A stretch of 64,000 nt of DNA from JALJPB01 sp034111045 (GTDB lineage: Bacteria > Pseudomonadota > Gammaproteobacteria > Enterobacterales > Alteromonadaceae): NCBI GenBank assembly GCA_034111045.1, contig JAWUYA010000011.1, positions 8,391 through 72,390 on the forward strand, written 5' to 3'. The notes beneath the pieces are model-generated. The model ran no database searches. It had not been told where the DNA came from and saw nothing but the letters and a program-made list of their open reading frames with translations. Positions 7,912-16,563 of this stretch are shown here, in pieces (the first letter of the stretch is position 1; each line of letters begins with the position of its first letter). Position numbers and translations under genes: made by a program.

Positions 7912-10053
7912 TTATTTGACGCGCATGCCTGGCATGGCACCTTCTTCTGGGTTTAATATCCATAAATCTTCACCACCGGGACCTGCAGCTAAGACCATGC
8001 CTTCAGACATGCCAAAACGCATTTTTCTTGGGGCTAAGTTGGCAACCATTACTGTGTGTTTTCCAATAAGATCTTCCGGTTGGTAAGCTGATTTAATACC
8101 AGCAAATACCTGACGAGTTTCACCCTCTTCTTTAGAGTCGAGTGCAAGAGTGAGCTTTAATAGCTTATCTGCTTTTTCCACATGCTCGGCATTGATTATT
8201 TTAACAATACGTAAATCAATTTTGCTAAAATCATCAAAGTTGATTTCTTCGCTGATTGGATCGTGCGCTAAGGGATCGTTTATAGCGGCCGTATTATCAA
8301 TCCCTTTTGTTTGTTTTGGTTTCTTTGTCATTTGTTTAGTGACATCGTTTTCTTTTTTACTTAAGTTGTCTTTAGACGCATCTACCATGGCATTAATTTT
8401 ATCCATATCAACACGTTGTAATAACGCTTTAAATTTGTTGATTTTATGATCCGTTAATAAGGTTTTATGACCTTCCCAGATTAATTCATCATTTAAAAAT
8501 GCGGCAGTGTTCTCTGCTAATACCGGTAATACTGGCTTTAAATAAATCATTAAAGTACGGAACATATTAATACCTAAAGAGCATATATCTTGGACTTCTT
8601 GCTGTTTAGTTTCATCTTTGACTAATTGCCATGGCTCTTTTACTGCAATGTATTCATTTACTTTGTCAGCAAGCGCCATGATCTCACGCATACCTCGGGC
8701 AAAATCTCTTGCTTCATAACAAGCAGCGATTGAGTCACCTGCGTTGATGACTTCATCAGCAAGTGCTTGGTCATCAATGTGAGTTGACAACATGCCATTA
8801 AAACGTTTGGTAATAAAACTTGCGCAACGTGAGGCGATATTAACGACCTTACCGACTAAATCAGAATTGACACGTTGGGCAAAGTCTTCCAAATTTAGAT
8901 CTAGGTCATCAATACGACTGGTTAACTTAGCCGCATAATAATAACGTAAATATTCAGGATTTAAATAGTCTAAATAGGTACGACCTTTGATAAAAGTGCC
9001 TTTTGATTTAGACATTTTTGCGCCATTTACTGTGACAAAACCATGCGCATATACGGATGTAGGTTTACGGTATCCGGCGCCTTCTAACATTGCAGGCCAG
9101 AATAGACTATGGAAATATATGATGTCTTTACCAATGAAATGGTAGAGCTCAGCATCGGAATTTTCATTCCAGAAATTGTCAAAATCTATTTGAGGGTTTT
9201 TATCACATAAATGTTTAAAGCTACCCATATAACCAATTGGAGCATCTAGCCAAACATAGAAAAATTTATCAGGCGCATTAGGGATTTCAAAACCAAAATA
9301 AGGCGCATCTCGGCTGATATCCCATTGTCTCAATCCTTGGTCGAACCATTCAGCAAGCTTGTTTGCCATTTCTTCTTGCAGCGCGCCACTGCGAGTCCAG
9401 TTTTTTAACATGTCTTCAAAAGCAGGTAAGTCAAAAAAATAATGCTCGGAGTCTTTTAATATCGGGGTTGCACCTGATACTACCGAACGAGGATTTAACA
9501 CTTCTGTCGGGGAATAAGTCGCGCCACAATGATCACAACTATCACCATTTTGATCCTCACTTTTACACTTAGGGCAAGTACCTTTGATAAAACGGTCTGG
9601 CAAAAACATGCCTTTTTCTGGGTCATAAAGTTGAGATATAGTGCGAGTTTTAATATAGCCTTTGCTATGTAGACGGTTATAAATTTCTTCTGCGAAGGTT
9701 TTGTTTTCCTCGCTATGAGTTGAATGGTAATTATCGAAACTGATATGAAAATCGGCAAAATCGCTCATATGCTCGTCACGAATACCGGCAATCATTTCTT
9801 CTGGTGTTATCCCAAGCTCTTGAGCTTTGAGCATAATAGGGGTGCCGTGTGCATCATCAGCGCAAACAAAATAAGTCTCATGACCGCGCATACGTTGAAA
9901 GCGAACCCAAATATCTGTTTGAATATGTTCAAGCATATGGCCTAAATGGATAGAGCCATTTGCGTACGGGAGAGCGCAAGTAACAAGGATTTTCCGTTTT
10001 TTATCTGCTGCAATATTTGCTTCAAGTTCTGTATTTACTGATGGCATTGACAT
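7912..10053 (-). CDS. metG: methionyl-tRNA synthetase
   Basis: A class Ia synthetase charging tRNA-Met. The HIGH-type motif HLGH lies about 15 residues into the catalytic domain (ALPYANGSIHLGHMLEH), followed by a zinc-binding knuckle with CPKC and CDHC, and KMSKS in NGAKMSKSKGTF. A lysine-rich linker leads to a C-terminal tRNA-binding (Trbp111-like) domain beginning FSKIDLRIVKI and ending GMRVK, so this is the long dimeric form. The start was set at ATG 10053; a TTG two codons upstream (10059) and an ATG two codons downstream are alternatives. It is divergent from apbC, as in many gammaproteobacteria. Confidence 0.97.
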   Translation of the reverse strand: MSMPSVNTELEANIAADKKRKILVTCALPYANGSIHLGHMLEHIQTDIWVRFQRMRGHETYFVCADDAHGTPIMLKAQELGITPEEMIAGIRDEHMSDFADFHISFDNYHSTHSEENKTFAEEIYNRLHSKGYIKTRTISQLYDPEKGMFLPDRFIKGTCPKCKSEDQNGDSCDHCGATYSPTEVLNPRSVVSGATPILKDSEHYFFDLPAFEDMLKNWTRSGALQEEMANKLAEWFDQGLRQWDISRDAPYFGFEIPNAPDKFFYVWLDAPIGYMGSFKHLCDKNPQIDFDNFWNENSDAELYHFIGKDIIYFHSLFWPAMLEGAGYRKPTSVYAHGFVTVNGAKMSKSKGTFIKGRTYLDYLNPEYLRYYYAAKLTSRIDDLDLNLEDFAQRVNSDLVGKVVNIASRCASFITKRFNGMLSTHIDDQALADEVINAGDSIAACYEARDFARGMREIMALADKVNEYIAVKEPWQLVKDETKQQEVQDICSLGINMFRTLMIYLKPVLPVLAENTAAFLNDELIWEGHKTLLTDHKINKFKALLQRVDMDKINAMVDASKDNLSKKENDVTKQMTKKPKQTKGIDNTAAINDPLAHDPISEEINFDDFSKIDLRIVKIINAEHVEKADKLLKLTLALDSKEEGETRQVFAGIKSAYQPEDLIGKHTVMVANLAPRKMRFGMSEGMVLAAGPGGEDLWILNPEEGAMPGMRVK

Positions 10054-10138
10054 TAACAATTTTTTTTGATGGTAATAATGAGTAGGATAGTACAGAATTT
10101 GAGGTGTATTTTCATTAATAATGTGACTCTTTATTCAA

Positions 10139-11329
10139 ATGTTTAAAAAATTATTTTCTCGTCAGTCATCAAAGTCGATTTCTTCAGCAGAGTATTCGGC
10201 TTCATCAATTGCTAATCACCATAATAAACAAGATGATAATGTTGAAAAAACAATTCATCAAATGCTGATTAATTATCAATCTGAAACTTTTCCTGATGGT
10301 GTTTTCCCCTTTTGTACTGCCCTTAACCTTAATATCAAAAAAGACAAAATTGTTATTAACTTAACCACACCTTTTCCGTGTCAAGGCGAGTTTGAATTGC
10401 TAGCTAATAGCTTAACTGAGGCACTATCAATTGCGGTGATTTTTACCCTACATTTAGATGTGATTGCTGTTAGGCAACATCCAATAAAAAATGTTAAAAA
10501 CATAATCGCTATTGCATCGGGTAAAGGAGGAGTAGGGAAGTCGACTACAGCAGTTAACCTTGCTTATGCGATAATCGCAGAAGGAGGAAAAGTGGGGATT
10601 TTAGATGCTGATATTTACGGACCGTCTATTCCCACTATGCTAGGTATAAAAGATCAAAAGCCATCATCCGTTGATGGTAAATTAATGACACCATTAAACG
10701 CTTATAACTTACATGCTATGTCTATTGGTTTTCTCGTGCCTGAAGATGATGCGACAGTTTGGCGTGGACCAATGGCAAGTAAAGCATTCAACCAGTTACT
10801 TTTCGAAACAGATTGGCCTGAGGTTGATTATTTACTTATTGATATGCCACCGGGAACCGGTGATATCCAGTTAACTCTTGCTCAAAAAGTGCCAGTAGCT
10901 GCTGCGGTTATTATTACGACACCACAAGATGTTGCTTTGGCTGATGCGATAAAAGGTATCGCTATGTTTGAAAAAGTTCAAGTGCCTGTTTTAGGGGTAG
11001 TCGAAAACATGAGTTATCATCAATGTGAAAATTGTGGGCATCAATCTCATTTGTTTGGTGAAGGAGGAGGGGCTGATATCGCCCATGCCTACCAAACCAA
11101 ATTATTGGGACAGTTACCTTTAGATATTAGTATTCGTCAAGATGCCGATTTTGGAAAATCACCTATTATTGAAAATAGCACTAGTGAACTCACACAATTG
11201 TACCGTAAGATAGCGCGCAACGTTGCTGGACAATTATTTTTACAACTTGATAGGCGCAGCCCTCAAACCGCAAAAATTTCGCTCAGTGATGATAATTCTA
11301 TCGACTCTAACCACAGTGATGAACAATAA
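10139..11329 (+). CDS. apbC: iron-sulfur cluster carrier ATPase ApbC/Mrp
   Basis: A 396-residue MinD/Mrp-family P-loop ATPase that carries Fe-S clusters. The deviant Walker A GKGGVGKST lies at 128-136, DADIYGPSIPTMLG at 156-169, the Walker B-like LLIDMPPGTGD at about 232-242, and the cluster-bridging CENC at 296-299. The N-terminal 40 residues are Ser/His-rich and poorly conserved, preceding a DUF59-like segment (40-110). dcd follows after two bases, so the two are co-transcribed; metG diverges upstream. Confidence 0.95.
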   Translation: MFKKLFSRQSSKSISSAEYSASSIANHHNKQDDNVEKTIHQMLINYQSETFPDGVFPFCTALNLNIKKDKIVINLTTPFPCQGEFELLANSLTEALSIAVIFTLHLDVIAVRQHPIKNVKNIIAIASGKGGVGKSTTAVNLAYAIIAEGGKVGILDADIYGPSIPTMLGIKDQKPSSVDGKLMTPLNAYNLHAMSIGFLVPEDDATVWRGPMASKAFNQLLFETDWPEVDYLLIDMPPGTGDIQLTLAQKVPVAAAVIITTPQDVALADAIKGIAMFEKVQVPVLGVVENMSYHQCENCGHQSHLFGEGGGADIAHAYQTKLLGQLPLDISIRQDADFGKSPIIENSTSELTQLYRKIARNVAGQLFLQLDRRSPQTAKISLSDDNSIDSNHSDEQ

Positions 11330-11331
11330 TT

Positions 11332-11925
11332 ATGAGATTATCTGATCAAGATATAGAAAAATGCTTGGCCCAAGGACAAATAGTGATTACACCAACACCA
11401 GATCAAGCAATGATTTCAGGTGTTAGTGTTGATATTCGTTTAGGTAATGAATTTAGAGTTTTTCAAGATCATACTGCACCATTTATTGACTTAAGTGGTC
11501 CTAAATCTGAAATGCAAGATGCGATGAATGCGGTGATGAGTGAAGAAATTTTTATTGAAGACGGAGAAGCCTTCTTTTTACATCCTGGAGAGTTAGCGTT
11601 AGCGGTTACTTTCGAGTCGGTAACGCTACCTGATAATATTGTCGGTTGGTTAGATGGTCGCTCGTCATTAGCGCGTTTAGGATTAATGGTGCATGCTACC
11701 GCACATCGGATCGATCCCGGTTGGGCAGGTCAAATTGTGTTGGAGTTTTATAACAGTGGAAAATTGCCGTTAGCTTTACGGCCTAAAATGAAAATTGCTG
11801 CCTTGAACTTTGAAACCATGTCGACATCTGCATTACGCCCTTACAATAAACGTGAGGATGCAAAGTACAAAGGACAAAAAGGCGCTGTTGCTAGCAGAAT
11901 AAGTGAAGATGAAACGACTAAATAA
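11332..11925 (+). CDS. dcd: dCTP deaminase
   Basis: A 197-residue trimeric dUTPase-fold enzyme that deaminates dCTP to dUTP for thymidylate synthesis. It matches E. coli Dcd (193 residues) from MRLSDQDIEKCL through SVDIRLGNEFRVF, HPGELALAVTFE, the catalytic/nucleotide segment DGRSSLARLGLMVHATAHRIDPGW, and a C-terminal GQKGAVASRISED tail. It starts two bases after apbC and ends at a short hairpin with a T-run. Confidence 0.97.
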   Translation: MRLSDQDIEKCLAQGQIVITPTPDQAMISGVSVDIRLGNEFRVFQDHTAPFIDLSGPKSEMQDAMNAVMSEEIFIEDGEAFFLHPGELALAVTFESVTLPDNIVGWLDGRSSLARLGLMVHATAHRIDPGWAGQIVLEFYNSGKLPLALRPKMKIAALNFETMSTSALRPYNKREDAKYKGQKGAVASRISEDETTK

Positions 11926-11941
11926 TGCCCATTATTTTTTT
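11920..11941 (+). terminator. rho-independent terminator after dcd
   Basis: AAATAAT, loop GCCC, ATTATTT followed directly by further T residues. The hairpin begins inside the dcd stop codon region. The stem is A/T-only, so it may be weak. The converging gene could also use it. Confidence 0.55.
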
Positions 11942-11980
11942 CTTAAATGAATAGTCGATAATAGTTGTTGGAAGCTAAAA

Positions 11981-12895
11981 TTAACTAGACACTTTTAAAT
12001 TTACTGGTTTTGAAAGCTCATTAATGCATATTTCTAATGCCTCAATGAGCTTTTTTCTATCATGGTGATGGTGCACCTCATCATTAGACATTGCATGGTG
12101 AATTACGGTTACTTTATCCGAATGCATTTTAATGTTTTGTGTTATCACCGTATCAATTGGCATACAGCCAACATTATATTCAATCCAGTTAAGCTTTTCA
12201 TCAATGGTTAACTTGCCTGCAGGACTTTGCTCTTCAACAACATTATCTAGGAACACACAGTGGCCTTTGCGTTGATTTAATGCATTAGCTATATCTCTCA
12301 CTAAAAGGGGAGGGGCAATACTGGTAAGAAAACTCCCGGGTCCTAATATAATTAGATCAGCTTTAATGATGGCTTCAACACAATCCGGAAGAGATTTTAC
12401 TAACGGGGCTAACATTAATTTTTCAGGCATAATGGCCATGTCATCAACAGATAACTCACCAATACGGCAAAGCCCTTCAGGATAAAATGCCATAAGGTCG
12501 GTTGGGGTTTCCGACATAGGTAAAACAGAGGTTTTAACTTTTAGTAACCGACGGATTAACTTAATAGAATCTAAAGGGCGTGATTGTATCTGTGCTAAGC
12601 CATATAGAATAAGATTGCCGAGGTTATGACCACCTAGTTCATCGGACCCGTTAAAACGGAAATTAAATAATTGACTGCCGATTGATTCATCGTCTACAAG
12701 TTCGATTAAACAGTTACGCAAATCGCCCCATGCAATAGAGCTACTATGCTTCCTTAATCGGCCCGTTGATCCCCCATCGTCAGTTGTGCTTACTATACCG
12801 GTAAGTTGAGTTTTTAAAAAAGATAACGTCGATAGTACTCGCCCTAAGCCGTGTCCACCACCAATGGCTACTACGTTCAGTTTTTTAAGTTGCAT
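11981..12895 (-). CDS. YbhK/YvcK-like CofD-family protein (putative gluconeogenesis factor)
   Basis: A protein of about 304 residues of the CofD/YvcK superfamily, matching E. coli YbhK. Visible signatures are AIGGGHGLGRVLSTL near the N-terminus, STTDDGGSTGRLR, GDLRNCL, GGHNLGNLIL, and ILGPGSFLTSIAPPLLV. Bacillus YvcK binds UDP-sugars and is needed for growth on gluconeogenic carbon and for cell shape; the role here is inferred by family only. The start is ATG 12895; a TTG codon immediately upstream could extend it by one residue. It converges with dcd. Confidence 0.9.
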   Translation of the reverse strand: MQLKKLNVVAIGGGHGLGRVLSTLSFLKTQLTGIVSTTDDGGSTGRLRKHSSSIAWGDLRNCLIELVDDESIGSQLFNFRFNGSDELGGHNLGNLILYGLAQIQSRPLDSIKLIRRLLKVKTSVLPMSETPTDLMAFYPEGLCRIGELSVDDMAIMPEKLMLAPLVKSLPDCVEAIIKADLIILGPGSFLTSIAPPLLVRDIANALNQRKGHCVFLDNVVEEQSPAGKLTIDEKLNWIEYNVGCMPIDTVITQNIKMHSDKVTVIHHAMSNDEVHHHHDRKKLIEALEICINELSKPVNLKVSS

Positions 12896-13089
12896 CAATA
12901 AAATAAAACCAACGATAAATGATAGATCAACCTTAGCTTTAATTTATCAAAAAATAAAGAAGCAAAAGGCTAAGGAGTTATATTGTTGTTGATAGTTATG
13001 ATTTTCAGATAAAAAATAAGCAACTTGTTGCTTAAGTGAACACTTAGCGTATTTCTTCGATAAATATATCATATTAGTTAAAATAAGGG

Positions 13090-13118
13090 TTGACACAAAC
13101 CGGGGCTCTGCTTAGAAT
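13090..13118 (+). promoter_or_regulatory. sigma-70 promoter of the tRNA operon, stringent-type discriminator
   Basis: TTGACA (13090-13095), 17-base spacer, TAGAAT (13113-13118), followed at once by GCGCC. The -35 is perfect, the -10 is one mismatch from consensus, and the G+C-rich discriminator is typical of stable-RNA promoters under ppGpp/DksA control. It lies about 80 bases before the first tRNA. The 190 bases between YbhK and this promoter hold only a small AAGCAAC/GTTGCTT hairpin and no gene. Confidence 0.85.
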
Positions 13119-13200
13119 GCGCCTCGTTTTCAACAAGTGTTAAAGCTTTTTGAGAGCTAATTAGTTTAAGGTACTAGACCATCTTATATTAATGACTTGT

Positions 13201-13276
13201 GGGGCTATAGCTCAGCTGGGAGAGCGCTTCGCTGGCAGCGAAGAGGTCTGCGGTTCGATCCCGCATAGCTCCACCA
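13201..13276 (+). tRNA. tRNA-Ala (GGC)
   Basis: A 76-base tRNA with encoded CCA. The acceptor is GGGGCTA/TAGCTCC, the anticodon stem is CTTCG/CGAAG around the loop CTGGCAG (anticodon GGC), and the T-arm GGTTCGATCC is intact. It is the first gene of a five-tRNA transcription unit. Confidence 0.97.
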
Positions 13277-13331
13277 AATTTTATTTACGTGTTTATCATT
13301 ATTTTATAAACCTGTAATAGATAGTTTCAGT

Positions 13332-13407
13332 GTCCCTATCGTCTAGAGGTCTAGGACACCGCCCTTTCACGGCGGTAACAGGGGTTCAAATCCCCTTAGG
13401 GATGCCA
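13332..13407 (+). tRNA. tRNA-Glu (TTC), copy 1
   Basis: A 76-base tRNA with encoded CCA. The anticodon stem CCGCC/GGCGG encloses CTTTCAC, giving anticodon TTC. The D-loop reads AGAGGTCTAGG, one base different from the other three copies (AGAGGCCTAGG). Confidence 0.97.
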
Positions 13408-13442
13408 CTTACTCGCTATTTATATAGCTATTAGTAAAAACA

Positions 13443-13525
13443 GGGTATAGCAATTAGGTCATGTTATCTCCTTTAACTTTAACGTATGTTAAGGTTATGA
13501 AAAGCAAGTTATCTTGCTCTGATAC
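13443..13525 (+). repeat. tRNA-Glu spacer element, copy 1 (two hairpins)
   Basis: The core begins GGGTATAG and contains TTATCTCCTTTA. Hairpin 1 is CTTTAAC-GTAT-GTTAAGG (13477-13494) and hairpin 2 is AGCAAG-TTAT-CTTGCT (13503-13518), followed by TGATACTT. The same arrangement recurs in the next two spacers. Confidence 0.7.
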
Positions 13526-13579
13526 TTTTGTGAAGTATTGTTGATTTACTATTATAAATTGTCGATACAAAACCTTAGT

Positions 13580-13655
13580 GTCCCTATCGTCTAGAGGCCT
13601 AGGACACCGCCCTTTCACGGCGGTAACAGGGGTTCAAATCCCCTTAGGGATGCCA
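13580..13655 (+). tRNA. tRNA-Glu (TTC), copy 2
   Basis: A 76-base tRNA with encoded CCA and anticodon TTC in the CTTTCAC loop. Identical in sequence to copies 3 and 4. Confidence 0.97.
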
Positions 13656-13685
13656 CTTATTCGCTATTTATAGCAAATAATAAAT

Positions 13686-13770
13686 GGGTATAGCAACTTA
13701 GGTCATGTTATCTCCTTTAGCTTTAACGTATGTTAGGGTTATAAAAAAGCAAGTGTTCTTGCTTTGATAC
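13686..13770 (+). repeat. tRNA-Glu spacer element, copy 2
   Basis: The core again begins GGGTATAG. Hairpin 1 is CTTTAAC-GTAT-GTTAGGG (13721-13738) and hairpin 2 is AGCAAG-TGTT-CTTGCT (13748-13763), followed by TGATACTT. The loop of hairpin 2 differs from copy 1 while the stem is kept. Confidence 0.7.
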
Positions 13771-13862
13771 TTAAATTGAATTTTAGTGAAGTGTAAAGCT
13801 GTTGATTTTTTGACTGACTGCTTCATCATCATATCGAATGTTTTTCGATAACCAGTTTTAGT

Positions 13863-13938
13863 GTCCCTATCGTCTAGAGGCCTAGGACACCGCCCTTTCA
13901 CGGCGGTAACAGGGGTTCAAATCCCCTTAGGGATGCCA
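13863..13938 (+). tRNA. tRNA-Glu (TTC), copy 3
   Basis: A 76-base tRNA with encoded CCA and anticodon TTC. An open frame on the opposite strand across this gene is not a protein gene. Confidence 0.97.
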
Positions 13939-13983
13939 CTTATTATTACCGATAGTATATTATTATCAGATAAAATAAGAAAA

Positions 13984-14069
13984 GGGTATAGTAGCTAGGT
14001 CCTATTATCTCCTTTAGCACTAACGAAAGTTAATGTTAAAAAAACAAAGTTCGCTTTGTATGATACTTT
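13984..14069 (+). repeat. tRNA-Glu spacer element, copy 3
   Basis: GGGTATAG core with hairpin 1 CACTAAC-GAAA-GTTAATG (14018-14035, one internal mismatch) and hairpin 2 ACAAAG-TTCG-CTTTGT (14044-14059). Compared with copies 1 and 2, both sides of two base pairs in hairpin 2 have changed together, supporting conserved RNA pairing. No such element follows the fourth tRNA-Glu. Confidence 0.7.
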
Positions 14070-14106
14070 TTTCAATTATTGAAGTTATTCAATAAAAAAC
14101 TTTAGT

Positions 14107-14182
14107 GTCCCTATCGTCTAGAGGCCTAGGACACCGCCCTTTCACGGCGGTAACAGGGGTTCAAATCCCCTTAGGGATGCCA
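14107..14182 (+). tRNA. tRNA-Glu (TTC), copy 4
   Basis: A 76-base tRNA with encoded CCA and anticodon TTC. Last gene of the operon; the terminator lies about 50 bases downstream. Confidence 0.97.
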
Positions 14183-14234
14183 CTTATTTTAATTGGCCTT
14201 TAAGGTCAGTTACTCAAAGTGAAAATAGTGATAT

Positions 14235-14262
14235 AAAAAACCGGCTTATGCCGGTTTTTTTT
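14235..14262 (+). terminator. rho-independent terminator of the tRNA operon
   Basis: AAAAAACCGGC, loop TTAT, GCCGGTTTTTTTT: an 11-bp perfect stem with a T-run. The symmetric A/T flanks would also let it terminate the converging antiporter gene. Confidence 0.93.
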
Positions 14263-14337
14263 ATTGACAGGAAAGTCAATCTATTATCATCACACGAATG
14301 TGAAATAACAACTCAAACCGGGCCGTCAATATTTCAT

Positions 14338-15915
14338 TTAATCAAGTTTATCTGCTGAGATCATCGCCAAACTTTCGTCAGCAAAACCAACACCCGCTTC
14401 ATTATAAAAATTAAAGACTTTATCTATACCTGACTTTTGTAGACGTTCTCTTTCATCATCAAAGCGGGCAATAGCTGCTATTTTTCCTTTATAATTAGCA
14501 ATTTGTAACTGCTGCGCTATATTCATACTGTCTTGCACTGAGGGTACTGCAATCAATACAAGCTCGAGGGTTGTTAAGTCAAGGCTGTCCCAAAAATAAG
14601 TATCTTGAGCATCCCCATAATAGGCATTAATATTTTGACTTTTTAGCCATACAGCTTTATTTTTATCAGCATCTAGCCCCCACACTTTTTTATCCAAATG
14701 AATATCCAAGGCATGATATGCTCCCATCCCAACTCGGCCCATACCAATGACCATAATGGTGGCATTACAAGGTTGAGCAAAATTGTCTTCAGCTAAAACA
14801 GCATCGCGCTCAAACCTTTTGAAAAAATCCTTTCTAGCAGTAAATAACTGATGAGCATAACGATAAACTACATTGGTTATAATAAATGAAAGTGAAACCG
14901 TTAAGGCTAAGATCACTAACCATTGATTGCTCAACCAACCCGCTTTGACGCTAACAGCAGCTACAATTAAACCAAATTCACTAAAGTTACTCAGTATTAA
15001 TGCGCTTAAATAAGCGGTACGGCAACGTAGTTTTAATAAACTAAACAAAGCGAAGAATAAAACAAATTTAATTGGCAGTAACAAGGTTAATAATGCGGCG
15101 AGCCCCAACATTTGCCAATTGGGAAGTGCGGTAAAGCCAATAGATAAGAAAAAGCCAATTAAAAAAAGATCTTTAAAACTCATTAACGATTTGTTTATTT
15201 CACTGGCCTTTGAATGCGAAGCGAAAAACATACCAATTAACAACGCACCTAAATCTCCTTTTATGCTAAATAATTCAAACAATTCGTAACTACCTAAAGC
15301 CATAAAAAAGCCCATTAGAGGAATTAACTCACCGTGCCCTGCATAGTTAATCACTTTACTAATTAGAGGCTTTAAGATAAATAACCCCAACAATGAAAAT
15401 GCCCATACTGAAGGGGTTTTACCTGTAGCGATGACTAAAAAGCCAACGGCAATAATATCTTGAATAACTAAAATTCCCACCGCGAGCTTTCCGTGTCGGG
15501 TTTTCATTTCTCCGTTATCTTCAAGTAATTTAACGATACAAACAGTACTTGAGAAACTTAATGCAAAGGCAATGAGTACAGCAGTAGTGAAATCTAAATC
15601 TATGAAAAAGGCAATTGAGGTGATAGCCAGCAACTTTATAAACACTAAAGTAACCGCTAACCAAATGCTCGTATGGGTTAAGCTACCGAACCAGACTTCA
15701 GTTTTTAATAAATCCTTTATATTAAGTTTTAAGCCGATAGTGAATAGCATTAAAGTAATACCTAAATCAGCTATTGCCTGTAAATTACCATTGGCTTGAT
15801 AGCCCAAAAAATGCAAAATAAAGCCAGCGATCAAATAACCAATTGACGGTGGTAAATTAAGACTTTTAGCGCTAAGACCACAAAGGAAAGCAAAAACTAT
15901 CCAAATAAATTCCAT
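14338..15915 (-). CDS. CPA2-family cation:proton antiporter with TrkA-N domain (KefB/YbaL-like)
   Basis: A 525-residue inner-membrane protein. Residues 1 to about 350 form a dozen or so hydrophobic segments with CPA2 signatures such as PPSIGYLIAGFILH, DLGITLMLFTIGL and FALSFSSTVCIVKLLED. Residues from about 385 carry a Rossmann RCK/TrkA-N domain with MVIGMGRVGMGAYHAL and the acidic GLDAD. No TrkA-C domain is obvious. Family members exchange K+ or Na+ for H+ under nucleotide control; the ion here is not readable. It is followed, on the same strand upstream, by tesA with a 21-base gap. Confidence 0.88.
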   Translation of the reverse strand: MEFIWIVFAFLCGLSAKSLNLPPSIGYLIAGFILHFLGYQANGNLQAIADLGITLMLFTIGLKLNIKDLLKTEVWFGSLTHTSIWLAVTLVFIKLLAITSIAFFIDLDFTTAVLIAFALSFSSTVCIVKLLEDNGEMKTRHGKLAVGILVIQDIIAVGFLVIATGKTPSVWAFSLLGLFILKPLISKVINYAGHGELIPLMGFFMALGSYELFELFSIKGDLGALLIGMFFASHSKASEINKSLMSFKDLFLIGFFLSIGFTALPNWQMLGLAALLTLLLPIKFVLFFALFSLLKLRCRTAYLSALILSNFSEFGLIVAAVSVKAGWLSNQWLVILALTVSLSFIITNVVYRYAHQLFTARKDFFKRFERDAVLAEDNFAQPCNATIMVIGMGRVGMGAYHALDIHLDKKVWGLDADKNKAVWLKSQNINAYYGDAQDTYFWDSLDLTTLELVLIAVPSVQDSMNIAQQLQIANYKGKIAAIARFDDERERLQKSGIDKVFNFYNEAGVGFADESLAMISADKLD

Positions 15916-15936
15916 AAAATATAATCCGCTCTTAAT

Positions 15937-16563
15937 CTATTGTAAAATAAGTTGCTTTAATTGCTTTCCAACAATATCAGCAATTAAGGGTTGGGCTTTT
16001 ATATTGGGGTGAATACCATCAGCCTGCATTAGTTCAGGTTTTATGGCAATTTCTTCCATAAAGAAGGGAATGAGTTCAACATTTGTTTCTTTAGCGACAT
16101 CAATAAAAACTTGTTCAAACATTTGATTATAACGAGGGCCATAATTTGGCGTGATTTTTATCTTGATTAAGGAAACTTTGATACTTTGCTCTTGTGCCAG
16201 GGTAATCGTTTGTAACAAATTGTTTTTTATTAACTTAGGTGGAAAACCTCGCAGACCATCATTACCCCCTAATTCTATAATTAAATGATCGATTTTTTCT
16301 GTGGCTAAAATACCTTCAATCCTAGATAATCCACCACCTGTAGTTTCACCACTAATGCTAGCATTATGAATGAAATATGAAGCCCCTTGTTGCTTAAGTT
16401 GTCTATTTAGTAAGTGCACCCAGCCTTCATTTTTTTTCATTCCATAACTTGCACTGATACTATCACCTAGTAGTAGAATAGAGTTAGTCGCAAAAGCAGG
16501 GCGAAAATTTATTAAGCTACTTAATATTATAAATAGTAAAACTAAAACTGGATATTTTTTCAT
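15937..16563 (-). CDS. tesA: TesA-type lysophospholipase/thioesterase I/arylesterase (SGNH hydrolase)
   Basis: A protein of about 208 residues with a Sec signal peptide (MKKYPVLVLLFIILSSLI..FATN), so periplasmic. SGNH blocks are clear: LLGDSISASYG (catalytic Ser35), the Gly of SGETTGG, the Asn of IELGGNDGLRG, and DGIHPN carrying the catalytic Asp and His. The start is ATG 16563, which begins the signal peptide. The start codon overlaps by two bases the ATG of the divergent ABC ATPase gene. The tesA/ybbA/ybbP arrangement is the same as in E. coli. Confidence 0.93.
   Translation of the reverse strand: MKKYPVLVLLFIILSSLINFRPAFATNSILLLGDSISASYGMKKNEGWVHLLNRQLKQQGASYFIHNASISGETTGGGLSRIEGILATEKIDHLIIELGGNDGLRGFPPKLIKNNLLQTITLAQEQSIKVSLIKIKITPNYGPRYNQMFEQVFIDVAKETNVELIPFFMEEIAIKPELMQADGIHPNIKAQPLIADIVGKQLKQLILQ

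Noticed and set aside
11941..11980. ATGAATAGT resembling a half-site of the shared operator
   Set aside because: No second half at the 11-base spacing and no promoter in register; lies between convergent genes.
13698..13901. 67-codon minus-strand frame across tRNA-Glu copy 3
   Set aside because: It reads through a tRNA on the opposite strand and has no family resemblance.
13408..14106. Regular repeat-spacer layout resembling a CRISPR array
   Set aside because: The repeats are complete 76-base tRNA-Glu genes and the spacers are similar to each other, the opposite of CRISPR spacers; no cas genes.
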